This document shows positions 46,838-56,582 of a stretch of 64,000 nucleotides of DNA, piece after piece. Position 1 is the first letter of the stretch, and the number at the start of each line of letters is the position of its first letter. Position numbers and translations under genes: made by a program. Origin of the DNA: Burkholderiaceae bacterium (GTDB lineage: Bacteria; Pseudomonadota; Gammaproteobacteria; Burkholderiales; Burkholderiaceae_C). The notes under the pieces are model-generated. The model did no database searches. It was not told where the DNA came from and was given only the letters and a program-made list of their open reading frames with translations. The stretch covers positions 310,001 to 374,000 of the forward strand of contig JACKLO010000010.1 of the NCBI GenBank assembly GCA_024235915.1, written 5' to 3'.

Positions 46838-46855
46838 GATGACAAAACTGTCATC
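46838..46855. promoter_or_regulatory. CusR/CopR-type operator upstream of the DUF4148 gene
   Basis: GATGACAAAACTGTCATC is an 18-base inverted repeat (GATGAC/GTCATC). The core ATGACA-N4-TGTCAT equals the binding pattern of heavy-metal two-component regulators such as CusR and CopR. It lies about 113 bases before the DUF4148 start; a TACAGT -10-like hexamer occurs near 46887. No such regulator gene is in the window. Confidence 0.5.
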
Positions 46856-46967
46856 TTCCCGTTCGGCTGGCGCCGGATGCGGTTTCTACAGTGACATCCA
46901 TGCCAGGGACGACTCCCGCCCCCGACACCGCGAAGTCACTGCAAACACCGCTGAAAGGAAACCTGCC

Positions 46968-47342
46968 ATGAACGCCAAGCTCACCACCCTGACCGCCGTC
47001 CTCGCCGCCGCTGCCGCCTTTGCGCACCCGGCCTTTGCCCAGGAAGCCACACCCGACGGCTTTGCCACCGTGCAGTCCACCGTCTCCCGCGCGGCCGTGC
47101 ACGCCGACACCGTGGCCGCGCTGAAGGCGGGCACCATCGAGCGCGGTGAAGCGTCGGTGGATCACCGCGTGTTCGTGTCCGTCAAGACCCGCGACCAGGT
47201 CGCGGCCGAGGCCCGTGAAGCGCTGCGCCTGGGCGTCGTCGCCCACGGCGAAGGCCCGGCGCCGGTGGTGACGCCGGCGCAGGCCGAGTCGATCCGCCTG
47301 GCCGGCCTGGCGACGCTGACGCACACGCTGGCGTCGCGCTGA
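46968..47342 (+). CDS. DUF4148-family periplasmic protein
   Basis: Exported protein of 124 residues. The signal peptide MNAKLTTLTAVLAAAAAFAH runs to Ala-Phe-Ala before Gln. The mature part has two similar segments typical of DUF4148 (VHADTVAALKAGTIERGEAS and VAAEAREALRLGVVAHGEGP). The function is unknown; such proteins are frequent and multicopy in Burkholderiales. The ATG is preceded by AAAGGAAACCTGCC. It is preceded by a metal-responsive-type operator, so induction by copper or a similar stress is a reasonable inference. Confidence 0.85.
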   Translation: MNAKLTTLTAVLAAAAAFAHPAFAQEATPDGFATVQSTVSRAAVHADTVAALKAGTIERGEASVDHRVFVSVKTRDQVAAEAREALRLGVVAHGEGPAPVVTPAQAESIRLAGLATLTHTLASR

Positions 47343-47472
47343 TCCGCCGCGCCGGCGGGTTGGCCGGCATCGCCCGCATTGCCCGCCAACGCGCCGGGGC
47401 GCCCCGCACTCACCGTGCGGGCGCCCCGGCGCATTTCTACAATCGGAACTCCCTGTCCAGCCGCCGCCCACC

Positions 47473-48768
47473 ATGGTTCCGCATCTCATCACCGCGCTGA
47501 CCGGCCCCATCAACGAACTCGAACAGCGCATCCTGGAATCGATGCCGGCCATCGAACGCTGGTTCCGGCTGGAGTGGATGGAGCACACGCCGCCGTTCTA
47601 CTGTTCGGTGGACCTGCGCAATGCCGGCTTCAAACTGGCCCCGGTGGACACCAACCTGTTCCCCGGCGGCTTCAACAACCTCACGCCCGAGATGCTGCCG
47701 CTGGCGGTGCAGGCGGCGATGGCGGCGATCGAGAAGATCTGCCCCGAGGCGAAGAACCTGCTGCTGATCCCCGAGAAGCACACGCGCAACACGTTCTACC
47801 TGACGAACGTGCAGCGCCTGATGCAGATCTTTACGCTGGCGGGCCTGAACGTGCGCCTGGGGTCGCTGGACCCGGAGGTCGCAGCACCCACCGCCCTGGC
47901 GCTGCCCGACGGCAGCGAACTGACGCTGGAGCCGCTGCTGCGCACGCGCGGCCGGCTGGGGCTGAAGGACTTCGACCCCTGCACCATCCTGCTCAACAAC
48001 GACCTCTCGGCCGGCACGCCGGACGTGCTGCAGAACCTGCACGAGCAGTACCTGCTGCCGCCGCTGCACGCCGGCTGGACGGTGCGGCGCAAGAGCCTGC
48101 ACTTCAAGAGCTACGAGGAAGTGGCCAAGAAGTTCGCCAAGCTGCTGGGCATGGACCCGTGGTTGATCAACCCGCTGTACGCCCAGTGCGGCCAGGTCAG
48201 CTTTTCCGAGCCCGGCGGGCTGGAATGCGTGCAGGGCAACGTCGACGCGCTGCTGACCAAGATCCGCCGCAAGTACAAGGAATACGGCATCAACGAGAAG
48301 CCCTTCGTCGTCGTCAAGGCCGACAACGGCACCTACGGCATGGGCATCATGACCGTGCGCGACGCGAAGGAGCTCGAGGACGTCAACCGCCGCACGCGCA
48401 ACAAGATGAGCGTGGTCAAGGACGGTCAGGCGGTCACCGAGGTCATCATCCAGGAAGGCGTGGTCACGCACGAGCAGGTCAACGCTGCGGTCGCCGAGCC
48501 GGTGGTCTACATGATCGACCGCTACGTGGTCGGCGGCTTCTACCGCGTGCACGCCGAGCGTGGCGTGGACGAGAACCTCAACGCCCCCGGCGCCGGCTTC
48601 GTGCCGCTGGCCTTCGAGCCCAGCCCGCAGCTGCCGCGCCCGGGCGAGAAACCCGGCGCCAGCGCTCCCAACCGCTTCTACATGTATGGCGTCATTGGCC
48701 GGCTTGCCATGCTGGCGGCGGCCTACGAGCTGGAAGCCACCGACCCCAACGCCGAGATCTACGAGTAG
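47473..48768 (+). CDS. gshA: Glutamate-cysteine ligase, proteobacterial type
   Basis: Makes gamma-glutamylcysteine, the first step of glutathione synthesis. The 431-residue protein belongs to the ATP-grasp-like GshA type found in betaproteobacteria and cyanobacteria-related lineages, not the E. coli type. Landmarks include WMEHTPPFYCSVDLRNAGFK, APVDTNLFPGGFNNL, EKHTRNTFYL, VVKADNGTYGMGIMT and FYRVHAERG. gshB is not in the window downstream; kup follows instead after 101 bases. Confidence 0.95.
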   Translation: MVPHLITALTGPINELEQRILESMPAIERWFRLEWMEHTPPFYCSVDLRNAGFKLAPVDTNLFPGGFNNLTPEMLPLAVQAAMAAIEKICPEAKNLLLIPEKHTRNTFYLTNVQRLMQIFTLAGLNVRLGSLDPEVAAPTALALPDGSELTLEPLLRTRGRLGLKDFDPCTILLNNDLSAGTPDVLQNLHEQYLLPPLHAGWTVRRKSLHFKSYEEVAKKFAKLLGMDPWLINPLYAQCGQVSFSEPGGLECVQGNVDALLTKIRRKYKEYGINEKPFVVVKADNGTYGMGIMTVRDAKELEDVNRRTRNKMSVVKDGQAVTEVIIQEGVVTHEQVNAAVAEPVVYMIDRYVVGGFYRVHAERGVDENLNAPGAGFVPLAFEPSPQLPRPGEKPGASAPNRFYMYGVIGRLAMLAAAYELEATDPNAEIYE

Positions 48769-48869
48769 GGCCGAGGTGAGGGGATCATGGCCCTTGTGCA
48801 CTGCACAAGCGCCGGCGTAACATCCGCCTCCTCCCGGCTTGACCGCGCGCAAGGCGCCGTCCCGGCGTC

Positions 48870-50759
48870 TTGACCGCAGCATCCTCACCCCGCACCCCCA
48901 AAGCCCTGGCCGCGCTCACGCTGGCCGCACTGGGTGTCGTCTACGGCGACATCGGCACCAGCCCGCTGTATGCGCTGAAGGAGGTCTTCCACGCCGGCCA
49001 TGTGGATGTCACGCCGGCCAACGTGCTGGGGGTGCTCTCGCTGATCTTCTGGACGATCACGGTGATCGTCTCGCTGAAGTACGTGCTGCTGATCCTGCGC
49101 GCCGACAACCACGGCGAAGGCGGCCTGATCGCGATGCTGGCGCTGGCCACGCAGGCGGTGGCCGAGCGCCCGGCGCTGCGCAGGGTGCTGCTGGTGGTGG
49201 GCATGTTCGGCACAGCGGTGTTCTATGGCGACGGCGTCATCACGCCGGCCATCAGTGTGCTGTCGGCGGTCGAAGGCCTGGAGGTGGCGGTGGCCAATCC
49301 GGCCCTGCACGACGCGGTACTGCCCATCACGCTGCTGGTGCTCACGGCCCTGTTCGCGGTGCAGCGCTTCGGCACCGGTGGCATCGGCCGTGCCTTCGGG
49401 CCGATCACGCTGGTTTGGTTCGGCGTGCTGGTGGCGCTCGGCCTCCCGCAGGTGCTTGGCAATCCGGCGGTGCTGGCGGCGCTGAACCCGCTGCAGGCGC
49501 TGGCCTTCATCGCGGAACACCCGGGCACGGCCTTCATCGCACTGGGCGCGGTGGTGCTGGTGGTGACGGGCGGTGAGGCGCTGTATGCCGACCTGGGCCA
49601 CTTCGGCAAGCTGCCCATCCGCGTCGCGTGGTACGGCATCGTGATGCCGGCGCTGGTGGTCAACTACTTTGGCCAGGGCGCGCTGCTGCTGGCACACCCC
49701 GAGGCGGTCGAGAACCCGTTCTACCTGATGGCGCCGGCCTGGGCACGGCTGCCCCTGGTCTTCCTGGCCACGGCCGCCACGGTGATCGCATCGCAGGCCT
49801 TGATCACGGCGGCGTTCTCCGTCACCAAGCAGGCCATCCAGCTGGGCCTGCTGCCGCGCATGCGGGTGCTGCACACCTCGGTGCGAGACACCGGACAGAT
49901 CTACGTGCCCCTGGTCAACTGGGGCCTGTTCATCTTCGTGGTGCTGGCGGTGGCCCTGTTCAAGTCGTCGTCGTCGCTGGCGGCGGCCTATGGCATCGCC
50001 GTCACGCTGGACATGACCATCACCACGGTGATGACCTTCTTCGTGCTGCGTTGGGGCTGGCGCTACCCCTGGTGGCTGTGCATCGGCGCCACCGGCGCGT
50101 TCTTCGTGGTCGACGTGCTGTTCTTCGCCTCCAACGCGCTGAAACTGCTGGCCGGCGGCTGGTTCCCGCTGGCCATCGGCATCGGCATGTTCACGCTGAT
50201 GCTCACCTGGACCAAGGGCCGGCGCCTGATGAGTGAGCAGCTGCGCAAGGAAGCGCTGGCGCTCGACGTGTTCCTGGAGGCGGTGTTCGTGAGCCCGCCG
50301 CAGCGGGTCGCCGGCACGGCCGTGTTCCTGGCGGCTGAAGAGGGCCTGGTGCCCAATGCGCTGCTGCACAACCTCAAGCACAACAAGGTGCTCCACGAGT
50401 ACAACCTGTTCGTCAGCGTCCGTCACCACGAGGTGCCGTGGATCGGCTTCGACAAGCGCCTGGAGATGCAGCCGCTGGGCCGTGACTGCTGGCAGGTGAC
50501 GCTGCACTTCGGCTTCAAGAACGACCCCGACGTGCCGCAGGCGTTGAAGCTGCTGGAAGGCCGTGGCGTGCCGCTGCCGGAGATGGACACCAGCTATTTC
50601 CTCAGCCGCGACGTGGTCGACCCGCGCCTGGGTGGTGGCATGTCGCTGTGGCGGGAAAAGCTCTTTGCCGCACTGCACCGGAACGCATCGGCGGCGGCGG
50701 ATTTCCTCTCGCTGCCCCCCAACCGCGTGGTCGAACTGGGCACCAAGGTCCAGATCTGA
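48870..50759 (+). CDS. kup: Potassium uptake protein Kup
   Basis: Proton-coupled potassium importer of 629 residues with about twelve membrane helices and a C-terminal cytoplasmic domain (about 455-629). The first helix region [19 protein letters not shown] is the family signature. [17 protein letters not shown] and [20 protein letters not shown] follow. The start is assigned to TTG because no ATG or GTG lies upstream in frame close to the conserved N-terminus, and the ribosome site is weak. Length and motifs are normal. Confidence 0.95.
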   Translation: MTAASSPRTPKALAALTLAALGVVYGDIGTSPLYALKEVFHAGHVDVTPANVLGVLSLIFWTITVIVSLKYVLLILRADNHGEGGLIAMLALATQAVAERPALRRVLLVVGMFGTAVFYGDGVITPAISVLSAVEGLEVAVANPALHDAVLPITLLVLTALFAVQRFGTGGIGRAFGPITLVWFGVLVALGLPQVLGNPAVLAALNPLQALAFIAEHPGTAFIALGAVVLVVTGGEALYADLGHFGKLPIRVAWYGIVMPALVVNYFGQGALLLAHPEAVENPFYLMAPAWARLPLVFLATAATVIASQALITAAFSVTKQAIQLGLLPRMRVLHTSVRDTGQIYVPLVNWGLFIFVVLAVALFKSSSSLAAAYGIAVTLDMTITTVMTFFVLRWGWRYPWWLCIGATGAFFVVDVLFFASNALKLLAGGWFPLAIGIGMFTLMLTWTKGRRLMSEQLRKEALALDVFLEAVFVSPPQRVAGTAVFLAAEEGLVPNALLHNLKHNKVLHEYNLFVSVRHHEVPWIGFDKRLEMQPLGRDCWQVTLHFGFKNDPDVPQALKLLEGRGVPLPEMDTSYFLSRDVVDPRLGGGMSLWREKLFAALHRNASAAADFLSLPPNRVVELGTKVQI

Positions 50760-50805
50760 CGGCGGGGTGCCGGAAGGCGCCGCGCATGCCCGACACTCGT
50801 CACCC

Positions 50806-52401
50806 ATGCGCACGCTTGCACTGCTGTGGATCACGCTCGGCCTGGCCGCCTGCGCCGCCACGCCGACCGGCCCCGTGACCGTCCAGGTCCTGGCCATCAA
50901 CGATTTCCACGGCCACCTGCAGCCACCGCCTGGCGGCTTCCGCCAGCCGGATCCGGCGCAGCCGGGCAAGAGTCTGTCCACCCCTGCAGGTGGCATTGCC
51001 CACCTGGCCACCGCGGTGCGCGAGGCCATGGCGGCATCACCGCACAGTCTCTTCGTCGCGGCCGGCGACCTCATCGGTGCCAGCCCGCTGATCTCCGCGC
51101 TGGCACAGGACCGGCCGACGGTGGACCTGCTCTCGCGCATCGGCCTGGTGGCCAGCGCCGTGGGCAACCACGAGTTCGACCGTGGCGCTGCCGCCCTGCT
51201 GGCGCTGCAGCGCGAGGCCGGCTTCCAGTGGCTGGCCGCCAGCACGGTGGACACGCGCACCGGGCGCACGATCCTGCCGGCCTACATCGTGCGCCGCTTC
51301 GACGGCATCGATGTGGCTTTCATCGGCCTGACCCTGGCGGCCACGCCCAGCATCGTCGCCGCCGACGGTGTGGCCGGGCTCGAGTTCCGCGACGAGGCGC
51401 AGACGGTCAATGCCCTGGTGCCGGAGCTGCGCGCCCAAGGCATCGAAGCCATCGTGCTGCTGATCCACGAAGGCGGCTTCCCGGCCCAGGGCCCCAACGA
51501 CTGTCCGGCCTTGTCCGGCCCGATCACGCAGATCGTGCCGAAGCTGGACCGCGCGGTGGACGTGGTCATCAGCGGCCACACCCACCGCGCCTACAACTGC
51601 CGCATCGACGACCGCCTGGTCACCAGCGCCGACCGCTATGGCACCGTGCTGTCGAAGATCCGGCTGACCCTGGACCCGCGCACGCGCGACATCACCGACG
51701 CGCAGGCGGACAACGTGATCGTGGCCACCGAGCGCTTCGCGCCCGCCCCGCGCATCGCCGCCGCGGTGGCAGCCTACGCCGAACAGGTGCGGCCGCTGGC
51801 GGAACGCCCGGTGGGCCGCCTGGCGGCGCCACTGGCCAACGAGACCGGCAGCAATGGCGAGATGCCCGCCGGTCGCCTGATCGCCGACGCGCAGCTGGCG
51901 GCCACCGCCGCACCCGCCGCCGGTGGCGCGCAGATCGCGCTCATGAACCCGGGCGGCGTGCGTGCCGCGTTGCGCCCGCGCGCCGACGGCATGCTGACCT
52001 TCGGCGACCTGTTCGCCGCCCAGCCGTTCTACAACAACCTCGTCACGCTCACGCTCAGCGGCGCCGAACTGCAGGCGGTGCTGGAGCGGCAGTGGGCGGG
52101 CCAGCCGTTCCCGCGCGTGCTGCAGGTCTCGCACGGCTTCAGCTACCGCTGGGACGCGGCTCAGCCGCCGGGCCGGCGCGTCGTGCCCGACAGCCTGCAA
52201 CTGCACGGCCGCACCCTCCGGGCCGACGAACCGCTGCGCATCACCGTCAACAGCTTTCTCGCCGGCGGCGGCGACCTCTTCGACGCTTTCAAGGCCGGGC
52301 GCGACCGGCGCACCGGCGTGATGGACATCGACGCGCTGGAGGCCTACGTGCGCAACGGCGCTGCGCCCGACGATGTGCCGCGCCTGCAGCGTCTGAACTG
52401 A
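50806..52401 (+). CDS. 5'-nucleotidase/UshA-family phosphatase, predicted lipoprotein
   Basis: Periplasmic nucleotide hydrolase of 531 residues. The N-terminus has a lipoprotein signal (TLALLWITLGLAACAA). The metallophosphatase domain (about 28-330) has INDFHGHLQPP, AAGDLIGASPL, VGNHEFDRG, LIHEGG and ISGHTHRAYNC. The C-terminal nucleotide-specificity domain (about 345-520) contains IALMNPGGVRAALR, FNNLVTLTLSGAEL-like positions and FLAGGGDLFDAF. It fits scavenging of phosphate and nucleosides from nucleotides, alongside deoA and the phosphate transporter downstream. It is convergent with the Cys-rich repeat gene, 16 bases apart. Confidence 0.93.
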   Translation: MRTLALLWITLGLAACAATPTGPVTVQVLAINDFHGHLQPPPGGFRQPDPAQPGKSLSTPAGGIAHLATAVREAMAASPHSLFVAAGDLIGASPLISALAQDRPTVDLLSRIGLVASAVGNHEFDRGAAALLALQREAGFQWLAASTVDTRTGRTILPAYIVRRFDGIDVAFIGLTLAATPSIVAADGVAGLEFRDEAQTVNALVPELRAQGIEAIVLLIHEGGFPAQGPNDCPALSGPITQIVPKLDRAVDVVISGHTHRAYNCRIDDRLVTSADRYGTVLSKIRLTLDPRTRDITDAQADNVIVATERFAPAPRIAAAVAAYAEQVRPLAERPVGRLAAPLANETGSNGEMPAGRLIADAQLAATAAPAAGGAQIALMNPGGVRAALRPRADGMLTFGDLFAAQPFYNNLVTLTLSGAELQAVLERQWAGQPFPRVLQVSHGFSYRWDAAQPPGRRVVPDSLQLHGRTLRADEPLRITVNSFLAGGGDLFDAFKAGRDRRTGVMDIDALEAYVRNGAAPDDVPRLQRLN

Positions 52402-52417
52402 AGCTGCGTGTGAACCG

Positions 52418-53329
52418 TCAGCGTTGCAGCGCCTCGCAGCGTTTGCGTTGGCCCGGCGCCGGGTCGCTGCCGCCGAAGGACGCGCGATCGCAGGTCAACG
52501 GTCGGTCGGTCTCGGCGTAGAGGAAGCGCTGCCCATCGCCGAAGCGCACGATCGTCGGCCCCCCGGGTGTGCAGGCGCCGCCCTCCTCGGCACAGGGCAG
52601 CCAGGTCAGGGGGCCTGCACCGGGCCGACCTGCGCTGCTGCCGCCGACGCGGTATTCGCACTGCTTGGCCACGCCCGGGGCCGGGTCGCCGAAGACGTTG
52701 TTCCGGCACTCGACCGGGCCATTGACCTGACGCGTCACGTGGCGCCCCACCGCGCCATAGCGCACCTCGGCACCAGCAGGAGCCTGGCATCGCTCGCGTT
52801 CGTCGGCGCACCAGGCCCACTCGTCGCGCACCTCGCAGCGCTTGCGCAGCCCAGGGGCCGGGTCACCGAAACGGTCGATGCTGCAGTCCACCTGGCCACT
52901 GGCCGTGCGCGTGACGTAGCGGTCATTGGCGCCGAAGCGGACCTCCACCGACCGGCCGCCGGTGTCGCAGAGCCGCCCCTCGTCGGCACAGAAGCGCCAG
53001 GCGGCGCCCTCCGTCCCGGGCCGGCGGCGCCAGCCCCGGTAGGCTTCCGCATGGCGCCATTGGCGTGAGAACTCGCAGCGCTTGGCCACGCCATTGGCAG
53101 GGTCGCCGAAGGTGGCCGTGTCGCAGACGGCGCCATCGCGCATGACGCCGAAGGCGTAGCGCTCGCCGGCGCCGAACCTCACCAGTGCTTCGCCGGTGAA
53201 GCGGCAGGTCTGACCTTCGTTGGCGCAGTGCTGCCAGTCGGTCTGTGCCTGTGCCGGCGTGGCCGCCCACCAGACGCTGGTGGTCAGCACAGCGGCCGCC
53301 AGGGCACGGATCAGGGTTCCAAACAGCAT
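52418..53329 (-). CDS. Secreted protein made of four Cys-rich tandem repeats
   Basis: Exported protein of 303 residues with a signal peptide ending Ala-Gln-Ala and then four tandem modules of about 55-65 residues filling the whole mature chain. Each module reads W-x-x-C-A-x-E-G/R, then C, VRFGA or VRYGA, an aromatic strand, C, then FGDPA-x-G-x-x-K-R/Q-C-E. That gives four Cys per module, probably two disulfides. Similar modules occur at the ends of secreted glycan-active enzymes, so carbohydrate or surface binding is possible, but I know no named family. A strong GGAGG site precedes the ATG. It is divergent from deoA. Confidence 0.83.
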   Translation of the reverse strand: MLFGTLIRALAAAVLTTSVWWAATPAQAQTDWQHCANEGQTCRFTGEALVRFGAGERYAFGVMRDGAVCDTATFGDPANGVAKRCEFSRQWRHAEAYRGWRRRPGTEGAAWRFCADEGRLCDTGGRSVEVRFGANDRYVTRTASGQVDCSIDRFGDPAPGLRKRCEVRDEWAWCADERERCQAPAGAEVRYGAVGRHVTRQVNGPVECRNNVFGDPAPGVAKQCEYRVGGSSAGRPGAGPLTWLPCAEEGGACTPGGPTIVRFGDGQRFLYAETDRPLTCDRASFGGSDPAPGQRKRCEALQR

Positions 53330-53414
53330 CGTCGCGCCCTCCAGTGACCGGAACAACGCATCATCGCAGCATCCCGTGCACAGCCGCCCCGTCCGCCGCC
53401 CAACGCCGTTGCCC

Positions 53415-54743
53415 ATGTCCGCCGCCGAGATCATCCGCCGCCAGCGCTGTGGCCAGCCGCTCACCCTGCCCGAGATCCAGGCCTTCGTGCGCGGCCTGGT
53501 GGACGGCAGCTGGTCGGACGCCCAGGTCGGCGCCATGGCGATGGCCATCCTGTGGCGTGGGCTGGACACCGCCGGCACCGTGGCCCTGACCGAGGCCATG
53601 ACCCGCTCCGGCGCGGTGCTGGACTGGTCACGCGAAGGCTTCAGCGGCCCGGTGCTGGACAAACATTCCACCGGCGGCGTGGGCGACAAGGTCAGCCTCG
53701 TGCTGGCGCCGCTGCTGGCGGCCTGCGGCGCCGTGGTGCCCATGATCAGCGGCCGTGGTCTGGGCCATACCGGTGGCACCCTGGACAAGCTGGAGGCCCT
53801 GCCCGGCTACACCGTGGACCTGCCACGGGAGCGCCTGGCATCGGTGCTGCACGATGCCGGCTGCGTCATCGTCGGCGCCAGTGCGGCCGTGGCGCCGGCC
53901 GACCGCCGGCTCTATGCCATCCGCGACGTCACCGCCACCGTCGAATCGCTGCCGCTCATCGTGGCCAGCATCCTGAGCAAGAAGTGCGCGGCCGGCTTGC
54001 AGGCGCTGGTGATGGACGTCAAGTGCGGCAACGGCGCCTTCTGTCCCACGACCGCGGAAGCGCTGCCGCTGGCGCAGGCCCTGGTGGACGTGGCCAGCGG
54101 TGCCGGCCTGCCCACCGTGGCGCTGGTGACCGACATGGCGGCGGTGCTCGGCCGCAGTGCAGGCAATGCGCTGGAAGTGGCCGAGGCCATGACGCTGCTG
54201 CGCGGCGACGGGGCCGCCGACCCGGCCATGGCTCGCCTGCGCACGCTGTGCCTCCGGCTGGCGGCCGAGGCGCTCTGGCTGGGCCGGCTGGTACCCGATC
54301 TGGACGCGGGCCTGGACCTGGCCACCCGGCGACTGGACGACGGCCACGCTGCCGAGCGCTTCGCCCGCATGGTGGCCGGACTGGGTGGGCCGCCCGACGT
54401 CTGGCGGGATGCCGGTCTGCCGCGGGCGCCGGTGGTCGTGCCGGTGCCGGCAGCGCGCGACGGCTGGGTGGGCACGCCAGACGCGCGTGCCCTCGGCTTG
54501 GCGGTGGTGGCGCTGGGCGGCGGCCGCGAGCGCCCTGGCGTCGCGGTGGACGCGCGCGTCGGCCTCGCCGCCGTCCGGGCGCCGGGCGAATCCGTCCGCG
54601 CTGGCGAGCCGCTGGCCTGGGTCCATGCCGCCGATGAGGGCGCGGCCCGGCTCGCCGTGGCGACGGTGGCTTCGGCCCTGCCGGTGCAGGACATCGCACC
54701 GCCGGCCGCGGCGCTGGTGCAGGCCGTGGTCGGGCGGCCATGA
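53415..54743 (+). CDS. deoA: Thymidine phosphorylase
   Basis: Splits thymidine or deoxyuridine with phosphate into base and deoxyribose-1-phosphate. The 442-residue length is typical. The start at MSAAEIIRRQRCGQPL matches the family N-terminus. KHSTGGVGDKVSLVLAP is the phosphate-binding region and SGRGLGHTGGTLDKLEALPG is the pyrimidine-nucleoside phosphorylase signature. KKCAAGLQALVMDVKCGNGAF is also intact. No deoB, deoC or deoD is adjacent. The nearby 5'-nucleotidase could provide its substrates. Confidence 0.96.
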   Translation: MSAAEIIRRQRCGQPLTLPEIQAFVRGLVDGSWSDAQVGAMAMAILWRGLDTAGTVALTEAMTRSGAVLDWSREGFSGPVLDKHSTGGVGDKVSLVLAPLLAACGAVVPMISGRGLGHTGGTLDKLEALPGYTVDLPRERLASVLHDAGCVIVGASAAVAPADRRLYAIRDVTATVESLPLIVASILSKKCAAGLQALVMDVKCGNGAFCPTTAEALPLAQALVDVASGAGLPTVALVTDMAAVLGRSAGNALEVAEAMTLLRGDGAADPAMARLRTLCLRLAAEALWLGRLVPDLDAGLDLATRRLDDGHAAERFARMVAGLGGPPDVWRDAGLPRAPVVVPVPAARDGWVGTPDARALGLAVVALGGGRERPGVAVDARVGLAAVRAPGESVRAGEPLAWVHAADEGAARLAVATVASALPVQDIAPPAAALVQAVVGRP

Positions 54744-54796
54744 AGCGGTGACGAAGCAGTGACTGTCACAATCCGCCCCGGATACGGGAGCGGGTG

Positions 54797-56368
54797 ATGG
54801 AATTCAGCAGCCTCAAGAAGTTCGAGAAGGCCGGCAAGCGCGGGCGCGGTGAGTCCATGCGTCTGGGCGTGGGCCTGCTGTTCGCGGTGGCCATCATGCT
54901 CTATACCGCGCTCACGCAGGGCGTGGGCGGGCCCAATGGCGTGATCCTGGTGGCCGCGGCCGTCATCGGCGGCTACATGGCGATGAACATCGGCGCCAAC
55001 GACGTGGCCAACAACGTCGGCCCGGCCGTGGGGTCCCGGGCGATCTCGCTGGTGGGCGCCATCGCATTGGCAGCGGTGTGCGAGATGGCGGGCGCGCTGA
55101 TCGCCGGTGGCGATGTCGTCTCCACCATCCAGAAGGGCATCGTGCGTGCCGACGCCGTGTCCAACCCCGAACATTTCGTCTGGCTGATGACCGCGGCCCT
55201 GCTGGCCGGCGCGCTGTGGCTGAACATCGCCACCGCGTCGGGGGCCCCGGTGTCGACCACCCACTCGATCATCGGCGCCGTGCTGGGTGCCGGCCTGGCG
55301 GCGGGCGGGCTGGATGCCGCCAACTGGGGGCGCCTGGGCGAGATCGTCGCGAGCTGGGTGGTGTCGCCCCTGCTCGGTGGCGGCATCGCGGCGGGCTTCC
55401 TCTACTGGATCAAGCGCGGCATCACCTGGCAGACCGACATGGTGACCGCGGCTCGGCGGCTGGTGCCGCTGCTGATTGCGCTGATGGTGGCCGCGTTCGC
55501 CACCTACCTGGCGCTCAAGGGCCTGAGCAAGGTGGTGAAGCTGGGCGTCGGCGTGGCCCTGGGCATTGGCGCCGTGCTGGGCGTGCTGGCCTGGGTGGGC
55601 AGCCGCGCTTGGGTCGAGCGTCAAGTGCCGTCGATGTTCAACACCAAGGACAGCATCAATGCCCTGTTCACGCTGCCGCTGATCTTCTCCGCGGCGCTGC
55701 TGAGCTTTGCCCACGGCGCCAACGACGTGGCCAACGCCGTCGGTCCGCTGGCGGCGATCGCCGAGGTGGTGCGCAGCGGCGCCGTCGGCGGCAAGGCGCC
55801 GATCCCGCTGTGGGTGATGTTCGTGGGCGCGGTGGGCATCGCGCTCGGCCTGCTGCTGTACGGGCCGCGGCTGATCCGCAAGGTCGGCAGCGAGATCACC
55901 GAGCTCGACCAGATGCGCGCCTTCTGCATCGCGATGTCGGCGGCGGTGACGGTGATCGTGGCGTCGCAGCTGGGTCTGCCCGTCAGTTCCACGCACATCG
56001 CCGTCGGCGGCGTCTTCGGCGTGGGTTTCCTGCGCGAATACCTCAAGCGCCGCCACGCTGGCGCGCTGGAGTTCATCAAGCTTCACCACGCTGGCGAGGA
56101 CAAGGCCGTGGTCGAGCGCTTCATCGACCAGTTCCAGGCCGCCACCCTGGAGGGCAAGCGTGAACTGCTGGACCAGCTCAAGCAGCATGCGTCGCCGGCC
56201 GTGCTGAGCAAGTACGAACGCAAGCAGCTGCGCAAGGTCTACAAGGAACAGTTGGTCAAGCGCTCCGAGGTCCTGAAGATCGCCGCCGCCTGGGTGATCA
56301 CGGTGCCGGCCACGGCGCTGATGGCGGCGCTGCTGTACTACATGATCTTCGGCATGGTGCACGCCTGA
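54797..56368 (+). CDS. Inorganic phosphate transporter, PiT family
   Basis: Low-affinity, metal-phosphate/proton symporter of 523 residues. It has an inverted duplication with the two family signatures, NIGANDVANNVGPAVGSRAI near the N-terminus and HGANDVANAVGPLAAIAEVV in the second half, plus ASGAPVSTTHSIIGAVLGAG and QLGLPVSSTHIAVGGVFGVG. The cytoplasmic loop and a Lys-rich stretch (about 440-490) precede the last helices. ATG is preferred over the overlapping GTG one codon before, with GGGAG upstream. The usual DUF47 (PhoU-like) partner gene is not present next to it. Confidence 0.95.
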   Translation: MEFSSLKKFEKAGKRGRGESMRLGVGLLFAVAIMLYTALTQGVGGPNGVILVAAAVIGGYMAMNIGANDVANNVGPAVGSRAISLVGAIALAAVCEMAGALIAGGDVVSTIQKGIVRADAVSNPEHFVWLMTAALLAGALWLNIATASGAPVSTTHSIIGAVLGAGLAAGGLDAANWGRLGEIVASWVVSPLLGGGIAAGFLYWIKRGITWQTDMVTAARRLVPLLIALMVAAFATYLALKGLSKVVKLGVGVALGIGAVLGVLAWVGSRAWVERQVPSMFNTKDSINALFTLPLIFSAALLSFAHGANDVANAVGPLAAIAEVVRSGAVGGKAPIPLWVMFVGAVGIALGLLLYGPRLIRKVGSEITELDQMRAFCIAMSAAVTVIVASQLGLPVSSTHIAVGGVFGVGFLREYLKRRHAGALEFIKLHHAGEDKAVVERFIDQFQAATLEGKRELLDQLKQHASPAVLSKYERKQLRKVYKEQLVKRSEVLKIAAAWVITVPATALMAALLYYMIFGMVHA

Positions 56369-56582
56369 GCGGGACGGCCGGCCCCGCCTGCGCGGGGACG
56401 GCCGCCAGCGAAGGGGCGAGCGCATGCTTGCGCGAGCGCGGCCTGCAAGACTGAGCGGTCCGGCCAGCGTGCCTGACGACCTGCCGGCCTGATGCGGGTC
56501 GGCAACAAATTCAGCCTCGCGAGACATCTGTGGCGGGCGCAGGCGCCCTGATCACCCAGCGGCCACGTTAAGCTGATACCCC

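Noticed and set aside
48885..51269. Minus-strand open frame of nearly 800 codons opposite kup
   Set aside because: The composition is His/Gln/Arg-rich shadow sequence, and kup on the plus strand explains the conservation and membrane pattern.
53912..56527. Minus-strand open frame of about 870 codons opposite deoA and the PiT transporter
   Set aside because: No recognisable domain and shadow-type composition. Both plus-strand genes are complete with signature motifs.
56369..56582. Possible gene or RNA in the 214-base gap before the GGDEF-EAL gene
   Set aside because: There are only GC-rich short inverted repeats, no open frame with a ribosome site and no T-run terminator. I see nothing supportable there.
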